Positions 1 through 6,908 are shown, counted from the first letter of the stretch. The stretch: 10,361 nt of DNA from JBCBEX01 sp039027055 (GCA_039027055.1 JBCCLD010000160.1:1-10361), one strand, 5' to 3'. The notes: generated by a model from the letters alone, not told the origin. Made by a program: numbers and translations.

Positions 1-814
1 CCGCTTCGAGCACCGTGCGGGTCGGCGTGGCCTCAGCAAGTATGACTTCCGCAGCCCCCCGGCTTCGCGACTCGATGGCCAACGCCCCCGCCCGTTCCAG
101 CACGTCGAGCCACGCGTCGGGGCCGTCGAAGCGCAGCGTGAGGGCGTTGGAGCCAAACTGCCGCTTGACATCGCCGAGGGCCCCGGCGAGTACGACCCGC
201 CCGCGTGCGATCAGGCACACGTCGTCGCACAGCTTCTCAACTTGCTCCAGCCGATGCGAGGCGAAGAGGATAATGCGGCCCGCCGCCCGCAGCTCCTGGA
301 TGATGTCGCGCAGCAGATCCGCGTTGATGGGGTCGAGGCCGCTGAACGGCTCGTCGAGGATGAGCAGGTCGGGCGCGTGGGCGATGGTGGCAACGAACTG
401 CACCTTCTGCTGCATGCCCTTCGAGAGCGCCTCGACCTCCGCCCCCCACTGGTCGGCCAGACCGAGACGCCCGAGCCAGTCGCGGGTGGTGCGCTCGGCG
501 TCGGCACGCCCCATGCCTTTCAGCTGCGCCAGGTAGACGAGTTGCTCGCCCACCTTCATCTTCTTGTAGAGGCCACGCTCCTCGGGCAGGTAGCCCATAC
601 GCCGTTGCGACGCAGGGCCCACGGGTTGGCCGCTGAGCGTTACGGTGCCTGCATCCGGCACCGTGATGTGCGTGATCATCCGGATGGTAGACGTCTTGCC
701 AGCCCCGTTGGGACCGAGTAGGCCGAAGATGCGCCCTCGCTCAGCCTTGAACGAGACACCATCGACGGCCGTGAAGGAGCCATAGCGTTTGACGACGTGG
801 TCGACGTGGAGCAT
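1..814 (-). CDS. ABC transporter ATP-binding protein, NatA/ABC-2 exporter type (3' end beyond window)
   Basis: This is the nucleotide-binding subunit of an ABC-2-type exporter. It would hydrolyse ATP at the inner face of the membrane to drive a separate permease. The window holds 271 residues from the ATG at 814-812, with no stop before the left edge. Visible motifs are Walker A GPNGAGKTS (residues 34-42), the GYLPEERGLY stretch after the Q-loop region, a signature LSKGMQQK (130-137), Walker B LLILDEP ending at 156, the D-loop SGLDP, and the switch histidine in ASHRLE (His187). The residues after about 215 fit the C-terminal extension common in NatA-like ATPases (DUF4162 type). The permease genes would be expected just past the left edge, which I infer from family habit. 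The substrate cannot be told. No other in-frame start fits better, and no clear ribosome binding site is seen. Confidence 0.93.
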   Translation of the reverse strand, partial: MLHVDHVVKRYGSFTAVDGVSFKAERGRIFGLLGPNGAGKTSTIRMITHITVPDAGTVTLSGQPVGPASQRRMGYLPEERGLYKKMKVGEQLVYLAQLKGMGRADAERTTRDWLGRLGLADQWGAEVEALSKGMQQKVQFVATIAHAPDLLILDEPFSGLDPINADLLRDIIQELRAAGRIILFASHRLEQVEKLCDDVCLIARGRVVLAGALGDVKRQFGSNALTLRFDGPDAWLDVLERAGALAIESRSRGAAEVILAEATPTRTVLEA

Positions 815-973
815 GCGGTCGTGGAGATGAATGTGTTGTGCGTGGAGAGGCGATTTTTTTGGTGCGAACGCGAGCCTCCCCACACCGGATTGCCGTCTTT
901 TGTCGGGAATCGAGAGGCTCGAGGCCCTATGATCGGGAGGGCTTTTACCAAAACCAGCTGCGCACTTCGACCT

Positions 974-1074
974 TGTCATGCTGAACTCGATTCAGCATCT
1001 CAGCGATACTTCGCAACGCCGCAGTCGTCAGAGATCCTGAAACGCCCTGTAGAATGAAGGGGGGCAGGATGACA
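974..1074. repeat. Imperfect palindromic intergenic element with TGTCAT...ATCTC arms
   Basis: The left arm (974-1001) begins TGTCATGCTG and ends TTCAGCATCTC. The right arm (1031-1074), read on the other strand, begins TGTCATCCTG and ends TTTCAGGATCTC. The arms therefore match at both ends in inverted orientation, but the right arm carries about 16 extra bases in its middle, and a 29-bp spacer lies between them. From memory, this TGTCAT-CTG-A...TTCAG-AT-CTC pattern recurs as a dispersed intergenic hairpin in many Bacteroidota and Chlorobiota genomes. I cannot confirm copy number from one window. Confidence 0.6.
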
Positions 1075-1226
1075 CCATCGCAACGCTCCAAGCGGACTGG
1101 TTTTATTGATCGGGGAGACCTAGCAAAGCGCTGTACGTGGGGTTAATACTCGAAGGTTGCGCCCGCGACGGACCGTGCTGCCTCCTATAGCGATGATCAG
1201 TAGCGTTAAGAGGCTACCCAAGAAGT

Positions 1227-1340
1227 TCTCCCCCCTGGTCAGCGGGAGACTGAGGGGGTTGCTGACCGAAGCTCGATGATCGACCACCCCCAGCCCCTCC
1301 CCCGCGTTCGCGAGGGCAGGCTCTGTCTAGGAGGGGTGCT
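1227..1340. repeat. GC-rich compound palindromic element
   Basis: Several inverted repeats are packed together. TCTCCC (1227-1232) pairs with GGGAGA (1244-1249). GGTCAGC (1237-1243) pairs perfectly with GCTGACC (1261-1267), so these two hairpins exclude each other. AGCCCCTCC (1292-1300) pairs with GGAGGGG-GCT (1330-1340) with one bulged base, enclosing an inner CGC/GCG hairpin near 1303-1312. GGGAG and GGGGG blocks at 1244-1258 can also pair with CCCCC and CTCCC blocks at 1286-1303. It looks like a dispersed intergenic element rather than a gene. It lies about 100-210 bp past the thrA stop codon and lacks a T-tract, so it is not a standard terminator. Confidence 0.45.
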
Positions 1341-1437
1341 ATCAATGCCTATGCATTCTGCTATGACAGCGATGGGTATGAGGTGAGTATTGACGGAAGC
1401 AACGACACACGCCGGACGTCAGCGCCCCTAACCCCGC

Positions 1438-3924
1438 TCACATGGCCTGGGCGGCCCGGACGACATCGGCAAGCAAGACGGCCGTCGTGATGTCCACGCT
1501 GGCCCCAGGACCTTGGACGATCAGCGGCTCGGGCGCGTAGCGATCGGTCGTGCAGATGGCGATCAACGTGGGGCCGCGGAGTCGCGCCATCGGCGATTCG
1601 GCCTCGACCAACCGGACAGCGCACTGCAACAGCCCAGACTCCGTGTCGAGCGTGCTGACGTACTGCAGCGACTCTGCGCTGCCTGTCGCTTCTACCCGGT
1701 GTGCCCACGCTTCGTCCAGGTCGGGTAGGCGCTCCCAAAACACATCCAGTGGGAGCTGCGTGAACCCGTCGGGGAGGAGCGAGTCGGCCTGAACGTCACG
1801 CAGGACGGCGTCACGCAGCCCAGCGTCCGGCCCCAGTTCACGGGCGAGGATCAGCAGCTTGCGGGCCGCATCGACGCCCGTCAAATCGTCACGGGGGTCC
1901 GGTTCGGTGTAGCCCGCCTCATGGGCCTGCCGGACGGCTTGGGAGAACGGCTGCCCGTCGCGCATCGCGTTGAAGACGTAGCCGAGGGTCCCCGAGAGCA
2001 CGCCTTCGATGCGGCGGACGCGGTCGCCGGTGCGTACGGCCTCGCGGAGCGTCGGCAGGAGTGCCAAGCCCGCACCGACCGTCGTGTCATAGAGGAAGGG
2101 CGCCCGGCGTGTCCGAATCGCGGCCTGGAGGTCGTGCCAGAAGCCATGATCGAGCGTGCCCGCCTGCTTGTTGGGAGTCACGACAGCGACCCCGGCTCGC
2201 AGCAGGTCTGGGTACCGTCGTGCCACCGCATCTGACGGCGTGGCATCGATCACGACGAGCCGTTCGAGCCGCGCCGTGGAAATGGTGTCGAGCAGGTCCG
2301 TGAGCGACCGATCGTCACGCAGCTCAGACCGGGCAGCGGCGAGGCGTAGGCCGCCGGGGTCATAGGTCGCCTGCGTCGAGGTCGCCAGGCCGACGAGTTG
2401 GAGGTTCACCTGCTGGTCGAGGAGTGCGTCCCTCTGCGCTTCGAGGAGCGCGAGGAGCCGTTGCCCGACGGCCCCCGCCCCGACGAGCACGAGGTGCGCG
2501 CGGATGCGCTTCATGGCGAACGCCTCGTGGAGCGCCCGCACGGCCGCCGACGCATCGGCTTCCGAGACGGCGGCCGAGATCGCGGTGTCCGAGGCGCCCT
2601 GTGCGATGGCGAGCACATTGATCCGCGCTTTGCCGAGGGTCGCGAACATGCGCCCGGCGACGCCCGGCGCGTAGTGCATGAAGTCGCCAACGGCAGCCAC
2701 CACCGCAGCCCCCTCCTCCACATCGATTCCAAGCAGGTCGTCACGCTCGAGTTCGCGCACGAGTGCTGCCTTGAGGATGCGCTGGGCCGTTGCCGCGTCG
2801 CTCCCGCGCACCGCGAGGGTGACCGTTTGCTCGCTCGACGCCTGCGCCATGAGGAACACGTCGATGCTGGCCTGCGCGAGTGCGTCGAACGCACGCGCTG
2901 CCAACGCGGAGGCTCCGGAAGCCCCACTGCCGCGTAGGGTCACGAGCGCGGCTCCGCGTACGGCAGTGACCGCCTTCACGGTCCCCTCGGCACCGGTCCG
3001 GGCGTCGGAGATGACTGTGGCCGCCCCGTCCGCATCCATGGTGTTTCGAATCTCCAGCGGCACGCTGCGACGCACCAGCGGGCGCATCGTGCGAGGGTGA
3101 AGCACCTTCGCACCGAAGAAGGCCAGCTCGGCCGCTTCCTGGTAGCTGAGCGCATCGAGGGTGAACGCCTCAGGCACGAGCCGGGGGTCGGCAGAGAGCA
3201 CGCCGTTGACGTCGGTCCAGATGACTACGCGCCCTGCGTCGAGTGCATCGGCAAGGATCGTAGCGGTGTAGTCGCTGCCCGAGCGACCGAGTGTGGTGGT
3301 GACGCCCTCTTCCGTAGTCGCCACGAACCCTGTCACGATCGGCACCACATCGGGCGGCAGCGCGGCGAAGGCGGCCTGCGTGATCGTGCGGGTCGTCGCG
3401 AAATCGACGGTCGCCTCGCCGAAGCGGTCGTCGGTGCGCACGAGCGCCCGGGCGTCGAAGGCCCGTGCGGGCAGTCCGGCGTTCCGAAAGGCCGCAGCCA
3501 CGAGGGGCACGCTCGCTCGCTCCCCGGCCGAGATGATGGCGTCAGTGAAGCGCGGGCTGCATTCGCGCAGCAGAAACACGCCGTCGAGCAGTTCGCGCAC
3601 TTGCTCCCACAGCGCGTCGAGGTCGGCGCGCAGCGTGGGGTGCTCAGACGGGTCCGCGAGATCGCGTAGGGCCGCCTCGTGGCGCTCCCGGATCTCGCCG
3701 AGAATGGTGCGGTGGGTTTCCTCGCGCGCGACGGCTGCACGGATGGACTCAAGCAGCCGGTCCGTGACGCCGCCGAACGCGGACGAGACGACAACGAGCC
3801 GCCCGCGGCGTTGGCGGTAGCGCTCCGCCGCGATGAGCCGCACTGCGCCTCGCACCCGCTCGGGCGTGCCGACAGACGTGCCGCCAAATTTGTGGATGAC
3901 GGCTTGTCCTTGGTCCCTTGTCAC
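1438..3924 (-). CDS. thrA: Bifunctional aspartokinase / homoserine dehydrogenase
   Basis: This fused enzyme phosphorylates aspartate (first step of the Lys/Met/Thr pathway) and reduces aspartate semialdehyde to homoserine with NAD(P)H, in the cytoplasm. It has 828 residues; E. coli ThrA has 820. The aspartokinase domain shows KFGGTSVG (12-19), SAGERAS (132-138), GRSGSDYTA (213-221) and WTDVNGV (236-242). Two ACT regulatory repeats follow (about 325-460), so end-product feedback by threonine or a related amino acid is likely. The dehydrogenase half has a Rossmann loop VGAGAVGQ (481-488), TPNKQ (583-587), GVLSGTLGYVFN (641-652) and EPDPRDDLTGVDAARK, with the catalytic pair at Asp685/Lys689. The start is a GTG lying inside a heptamer repeat. 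A stop codon (TAA) four codons upstream rules out a longer form, and the kinase motif begins too soon for a later start. No thrB or thrC follows within 1.4 kb. Confidence 0.96.
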   Translation of the reverse strand: MTRDQGQAVIHKFGGTSVGTPERVRGAVRLIAAERYRQRRGRLVVVSSAFGGVTDRLLESIRAAVAREETHRTILGEIRERHEAALRDLADPSEHPTLRADLDALWEQVRELLDGVFLLRECSPRFTDAIISAGERASVPLVAAAFRNAGLPARAFDARALVRTDDRFGEATVDFATTRTITQAAFAALPPDVVPIVTGFVATTEEGVTTTLGRSGSDYTATILADALDAGRVVIWTDVNGVLSADPRLVPEAFTLDALSYQEAAELAFFGAKVLHPRTMRPLVRRSVPLEIRNTMDADGAATVISDARTGAEGTVKAVTAVRGAALVTLRGSGASGASALAARAFDALAQASIDVFLMAQASSEQTVTLAVRGSDAATAQRILKAALVRELERDDLLGIDVEEGAAVVAAVGDFMHYAPGVAGRMFATLGKARINVLAIAQGASDTAISAAVSEADASAAVRALHEAFAMKRIRAHLVLVGAGAVGQRLLALLEAQRDALLDQQVNLQLVGLATSTQATYDPGGLRLAAARSELRDDRSLTDLLDTISTARLERLVVIDATPSDAVARRYPDLLRAGVAVVTPNKQAGTLDHGFWHDLQAAIRTRRAPFLYDTTVGAGLALLPTLREAVRTGDRVRRIEGVLSGTLGYVFNAMRDGQPFSQAVRQAHEAGYTEPDPRDDLTGVDAARKLLILARELGPDAGLRDAVLRDVQADSLLPDGFTQLPLDVFWERLPDLDEAWAHRVEATGSAESLQYVSTLDTESGLLQCAVRLVEAESPMARLRGPTLIAICTTDRYAPEPLIVQGPGASVDITTAVLLADVVRAAQAM

Positions 3925-3937
3925 TGGTCCTTGGGGT
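3903..3937. repeat. TTGGTC-type heptamer repeat across the thrA start codon
   Basis: Five consecutive 7-bp units on the plus strand read CTTGTCC, TTGGTCC, CTTGTCA, CTGGTCC, TTGGGGT. The thrA GTG start (3924-3922) spans the third and fourth units, and its first seven codons are made of the repeat. The same heptamer family recurs in the secD-secF gap at 6783-6810. Tandem heptamers of this kind resemble the STRR repeats described in cyanobacteria. The remaining gap up to purA (3938-3994) shows nothing recognisable. Confidence 0.75.
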
Positions 3938-3994
3938 TACGGCGCGGGGCTTTGTGAGCAGGCCTGAAGCAACGAGACACCGGGTTGTCGGTAG

Positions 3995-5302
3995 CTAGAC
4001 GAGGAGGGTTTCCTCCCGCTTCGGCCCTGTGCCAATCACCGTCACCCGCACCCCAAGGAAGTCCTCCACGAACGTGAGGTAGTCCCGTGCTTCCTGAGGC
4101 AAGTCGTCGGCATGCGACAGCGAGCCGAGGTCGCCCTCAAAGCCCTGGAACTCCTCGTAGAGCGGCTCCACAGTTGCCAACGTGGCGATGTTGTTCGGGA
4201 AGCGGTCGGTGACCTTGGTCTGGCCTTCAGGCGTGGTGATCTGGTAGGCCGTGCACACCCTCAGGGTCTCGATGCCGGAGAGCACATCGAGCTTGGTGAC
4301 GGCAAGTTCGGTGAAGCCGTTGAGGCGAGCCGTGTAGCGCAGCGCCACGAGGTCGAGCCAGCCGCAGCGGCGCGGGCGGCCGGTCGTAGCGCCGAACTCG
4401 TGGCCGACCCTCCGGAGCATCTCGCCAACGCCCTCCGGGTCGCCGTCGAGTTCGGTGGGGAAGGGCCCGTTGCCCACGCGCGTCGAGTAGGCCTTAACGA
4501 TGCCGATGACGCGGTCCACGGCGGTCGGCGGCACGCCGAGGCCGGTGCAGCAGCCGCCGGCCGTCGGGTGGCTGGAGGTGACGAAGGGGTAGGTGCCGAA
4601 GTCCACGTCCAGCAGGGCCCCTTGCGCCCCTTCGGCGAGGACCCATTTCTGCTCCGCAAGAGCCCGCGTGAGGTAATCCGTCGTGTCTGTCACGAACGGG
4701 TCGATGCGCCGGTCGAAGTCGACGTATTCCTCGATGATGGCCTCTACGTCAAGCCGCTCGTGGCCGTAGACCTTCTGCAGCACGTCGTTCTTCGCCTCGA
4801 TGTTGAGTCGCAGCTTGTCGCGCAGCACGTCGGGGCTCAGCAGGTCCACGACGCGGATGCCCACGCGGGCGAACTTGTCGACGTAAGACGGGCCAATGCC
4901 ACGCCCTGTCGTGCCGATGGCCTCGCCCTTCTTGGCGGTCCGCGCGCCCTCCTTCGCCGCCTCGATGCGCTTGTGGTAAGGCATGATGAGGTGGGCGTTG
5001 TGCGAGATCAGCAGCCGCCCTTCGACCTTCACCCCAAGCGCCTCGACCTGCTTGATCTCCTCCATCAGTGCCACGGGGTCGATCACGACGCCGTTGCCGA
5101 TCACACACACCGTCTTCTCGTGGAAGATGCCGCTCGGGATGAGGTGCAGCACAAACTGCTGGTCGCCCCACGCGATGGTGTGGCCTGCGTTCGCGCCGCC
5201 CGGGTAGCGCGCGACGATGTCGTGCTTGGGCGCGATCAGGTCAACGACTTTCCCTTTCCCTTCGTCGCCCCACTGCGACCCGATGACGATGGTGACTGGC
5301 AT
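3995..5302 (-). CDS. purA: Adenylosuccinate synthetase
   Basis: It joins IMP and aspartate using GTP to make adenylosuccinate, the first committed step to AMP, in the cytoplasm. It has 435 residues; E. coli PurA has 432, so it is full length. The N-terminus carries the P-loop QWGDEGKGK (10-18), with catalytic Asp13 and with His41 in GGANAGHT. Further family motifs are GTTGRGIGPSYVDK (130-143), the IMP-binding stretch GAQGALLDVDFGTYPF followed by VTSSHPTAGG (225-250), YSTRVGNGPFPTEL (272-285), the aspartate loop TTGRPRRCGW (306-315) and the guanine-recognition motif TKLD (336-339). All key residues are present. The ATG at 5302 places the P-loop at the usual position. The gene lies 95 bp after the STAS gene and 70 bp before thrA in the same direction. 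A long hairpin-forming repeat ends 9 nt upstream of its start codon and could affect its expression, which is inference. Confidence 0.97.
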   Translation of the reverse strand: MPVTIVIGSQWGDEGKGKVVDLIAPKHDIVARYPGGANAGHTIAWGDQQFVLHLIPSGIFHEKTVCVIGNGVVIDPVALMEEIKQVEALGVKVEGRLLISHNAHLIMPYHKRIEAAKEGARTAKKGEAIGTTGRGIGPSYVDKFARVGIRVVDLLSPDVLRDKLRLNIEAKNDVLQKVYGHERLDVEAIIEEYVDFDRRIDPFVTDTTDYLTRALAEQKWVLAEGAQGALLDVDFGTYPFVTSSHPTAGGCCTGLGVPPTAVDRVIGIVKAYSTRVGNGPFPTELDGDPEGVGEMLRRVGHEFGATTGRPRRCGWLDLVALRYTARLNGFTELAVTKLDVLSGIETLRVCTAYQITTPEGQTKVTDRFPNNIATLATVEPLYEEFQGFEGDLGSLSHADDLPQEARDYLTFVEDFLGVRVTVIGTGPKREETLLV

Positions 5303-5311
5303 GGTTGAGAG

Positions 5312-5408
5312 GTGAAGAGTGAAGAGTGCGGGGTGAAGAGTGGGTCGAGCCGAGCACGAGACCCCTGGCTGGCCTCCTACTCTTTACTCATCACCCTTTA
5401 CTCTTCAC
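5312..5408. repeat. Facing GTGAAGA heptamer arms forming a long hairpin between the STAS gene and purA
   Basis: The left arm (5312-5341) is a heptamer array of GTGAAGA, GTGAAGA, GTGCGGG, GTGAAGA. The right arm (5379-5408), read on the opposite strand, is GTGAAGA, GTAAAGG, GTGATGA, GTAAAGA. The two 30-nt arms are inverted and identical at 24 of 30 positions when one is reverse-complemented, with one further G-U pair possible in RNA, across a 37-nt loop. The right arm enters the STAS coding region: the codons for its last residues Ser-Glu-Glu and its TAA stop (5400-5398) are repeat sequence. The left arm ends 9 nt before the purA ATG. No T-tract follows, so a standard intrinsic terminator is not indicated. 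Confidence 0.8.
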
Positions 5409-5742
5409 TAAACGACGCCACAGCGTAGTTCACGGTCTCGAACTGCCGAAACACCTTGTCGAGCCGCGTCATCGTGAAGAGCGTCTGGAGGCGCGACGAG
5501 GCTCCGGCGAGGCGCAAGTCGCCGCCGCCATTTTTCATCGTAGTTAGGCCACCGATGAGCATGCCGAGACCCGACGAGTTCATCAGGCGCACGCCGGTGA
5601 GGTCCACCACAACCTGCCGGACGCCGTCCGTGCGGAGGTCGCTGAGCCGGTTGTGTAGCGCGGTGCCGTCGGGGCCACCCATGACGTCGCCCTTGAGGGC
5701 GAGAACGGTCACGCCGTCGTGTTCGGTGGTGGAGATGGTCAT
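5398..5742 (-). CDS. STAS-domain protein, anti-sigma-factor antagonist (SpoIIAA/RsbV type)
   Basis: It has 114 residues, the usual size of a single STAS domain and of SpoIIAA/RsbV-type antagonists. These cytoplasmic proteins bind an anti-sigma-factor kinase and are switched off when that kinase phosphorylates a conserved serine. The sequence shows the N-terminal strand GVTVLALKGDV (10-20), VVVDLTGV (44-51) and the switch-site motif LMNSSGLGML (53-62) with Ser56/Ser57. The residue before the serines is Asn55, where Asp is common. I chose the ATG at 5742. An in-frame start at 5784 would add 14 residues, mostly encoded by the upstream repeat and not part of the domain. The last three residues and the stop come from another repeat. 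No partner kinase or sigma factor gene lies nearby, so its circuit is unknown. Confidence 0.9.
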   Translation of the reverse strand: MTISTTEHDGVTVLALKGDVMGGPDGTALHNRLSDLRTDGVRQVVVDLTGVRLMNSSGLGMLIGGLTTMKNGGGDLRLAGASSRLQTLFTMTRLDKVFRQFETVNYAVASFSEE

Positions 5743-5752
5743 GGGGAAGCGT

Positions 5753-5843
5753 CGGAGAACGGGAGAAACGGGGAGACGGAGCACGGGCGGAGAGCCGACG
5801 CTGAAGCGCGTCGCGGCTCCTCCTTCTCCGCCTCCCCGTCTCG
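5753..5843. repeat. Palindromic gap between secF and the STAS gene, GA-rich octamer arms
   Basis: The left arm (5753-5781) has an 8-bp period on the plus strand: CGGAGAAC, GGGAGAAA, CGGGGAGA, CGGAG. The right arm (about 5817-5843) is its rough inverse; for example CTCCCCGTCTC faces GAAACGGGGAG with one G-U pair in RNA. Between them, GAGCCGACGC (5792-5801) pairs with GCGTCGCGGCTC (5808-5819), apart from two extra bases. The whole gap can thus fold into one long stem. It abuts the secF TAG stop and ends about 10 bp before the STAS ATG. No T-tract is present. Confidence 0.7.
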
Positions 5844-6776
5844 CTACTGCTCGTTGCGCGACTTGAGCGCGACGACCACCGGGGAAGCTACGAAGACCGA
5901 CGAGTAGGTGCCGATCACCACGCCGATGATGAGCGCGAACGCGAAGCCGCGCAAGACCGGCCCCCCCGCGATGAAGAGCACCGCCACCACGATGAACGTG
6001 GTCAGCGAGGTCACCACCGTGCGCGAGAGCGTCTGGTTGATCGACTTGTTGACGACGGTCGCGTAGGAGTCGGTCTTGAAGATGTTCGCGTACTCACGGA
6101 TGCGGTCGAAGATGATCACCGTATCGTTGAGCGAGTAGCCGACGATGGTGAGGAATGCCGCGATGATCGCCTGGTCGATCTGGAGCGAGAACGGGACCAC
6201 GCCCTGGAGCAGCGAGAACAGGCCGAGCGTGATCGTGACGTCGTGCGCGAGCGCGGCGACCGCACCGAGCGGGAAGGCGAAGTCTTCCACCTTCGTCGGG
6301 ATTAGCGAGCCGAAACGCGCCAGGATGTAGACGAAAATGACGAAGAGTGAGCCCAAGACGGCGTAGAGGGCCCCACGCTTGAGGTCGTCGGCGAAGCGCG
6401 GGGCGAACGAATCGGTCTTCTGAAGCGACAGCTCGACGCCGGGGTTGGCCGACTCGAGCGCGCCTACGACCAGCGCGCTCAGCTCAGTCACGTCGCCGCC
6501 GACCGTGGAGCGGATGAGCAGTTCGGTGGGCGAGCCGTACTCCTTGACTTCCGGCTCGGTGCCGAGGGCGTCCGACAGGGTCGACCGGACGTCGCCCACC
6601 GCGAGCGGCTGGCTGGTCTCCACGACGAACTCGGTGCCGCCCTGGAAGTCGATACCCGTCTCGACGCCGCGTGTGATCAAGGAAATGACAGAAATAGTGA
6701 GGAGTACGCCTGAGATGATGTACCCGATTTTGAGGTTGCCAACGATGTTGTAGTTGGCGTTTTCGAAGAGACGCAT
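5844..6776 (-). CDS. secF: Protein translocase subunit SecF
   Basis: SecF pairs with SecD in the inner membrane and uses the proton gradient to pull translocating chains out of SecYEG. It has 310 residues; E. coli SecF has 323. The layout is standard: a first membrane segment (about 15-35), the periplasmic start GIDFQGGTEF (41-50), then five more membrane segments from about residue 135 to 300. GYSLNDTVIIFDRIREY (214-230) is the family hallmark. Asp218 in it matches a membrane aspartate implicated in proton coupling in Thermus SecDF, and Arg252 in TLSRTVVTS appears to match the functional arginine. The ATG at 6776 is the natural start, because the first membrane segment begins about 14 residues later. 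It follows secD after 132 bp rather than overlapping it, and the gap is filled by repeats. Confidence 0.96.
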   Translation of the reverse strand: MRLFENANYNIVGNLKIGYIISGVLLTISVISLITRGVETGIDFQGGTEFVVETSQPLAVGDVRSTLSDALGTEPEVKEYGSPTELLIRSTVGGDVTELSALVVGALESANPGVELSLQKTDSFAPRFADDLKRGALYAVLGSLFVIFVYILARFGSLIPTKVEDFAFPLGAVAALAHDVTITLGLFSLLQGVVPFSLQIDQAIIAAFLTIVGYSLNDTVIIFDRIREYANIFKTDSYATVVNKSINQTLSRTVVTSLTTFIVVAVLFIAGGPVLRGFAFALIIGVVIGTYSSVFVASPVVVALKSRNEQ

Positions 6777-6782
6777 GGATGG

Positions 6783-6810
6783 TTGGTCATTGGTCCGTTG
6801 TCAATGGTCG
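6783..6810. repeat. TTGGTCA heptamer repeat upstream of secF
   Basis: Four 7-bp units read TTGGTCA, TTGGTCC, GTTGTCA, ATGGTCG on the plus strand. They end 6 nt before the secF start codon. This is the same heptamer family as at the thrA start (3903-3937), and it sits in the same position relative to the following gene. Confidence 0.75.
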
Positions 6811-6816
6811 TCGCCT

Positions 6817-6848
6817 AGGGCCACATACGTGGAGGGCCACATAAGCGG
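6817..6848. repeat. 16-bp tandem duplication in the secD-secF gap
   Basis: AGGGCCACATACGTGG (6817-6832) is followed directly by AGGGCCACATAAGCGG (6833-6848), 14 of 16 bases identical. A weaker related block beginning CTAGGGACAAAT follows at 6849. This is unrelated to the heptamer array beside it. No function is evident. Confidence 0.65.
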
Positions 6849-6908
6849 CTAGGGACAAATGGCAGCGGACGCCAAAGAGAAAGTCGAGGTCGTGCGAACG
6901 GCGTGGTG

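Larger units (their letters stand above)
815..1437. other. 623-bp stretch without a gene
   Basis: No open frame here has a recognisable protein. The frames present are short and look like chance products of GC-rich DNA. The stretch holds two palindromic elements (974-1074 and 1227-1340), and the sequence between them (about 1080-1220) shows nothing I recognise. It must contain the 3' end of the thrA transcript and the 5' region of the ABC ATPase gene. I see no hairpin followed by a T-tract on the minus strand and no convincing promoter. Confidence 0.7.

Noticed and set aside
974..1340. CRISPR array or tRNA in the 623-bp gap
   Set aside because: There are no regularly spaced direct repeats and no cloverleaf or T-arm consensus. 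The inverted repeats are of unequal length and type.
1341..1430. Plus-strand reading with YDSDGYEVSIDGSNDT, which looks protein-like
   Set aside because: Too short, with no start context or family match. It could be a decayed gene scrap, but nothing supports this beyond appearance.
4112..5308. Long plus-strand open frame of 398 codons opposite purA
   Set aside because: It mirrors purA almost exactly and its product is the Arg/Val/Asp/His-rich type produced by antisense reading of GC-rich genes. No recognisable domain.
5312..5408. Intrinsic transcription terminator between the STAS gene and purA
   Set aside because: The stem is long and imperfect with a 37-nt loop, and no T-tract follows on the minus strand. 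A repeat-derived hairpin describes it better.
5743..5784. Longer STAS protein starting at 5784
   Set aside because: The extra 14 codons are mostly GA-rich repeat sequence in the gap, outside the STAS domain.
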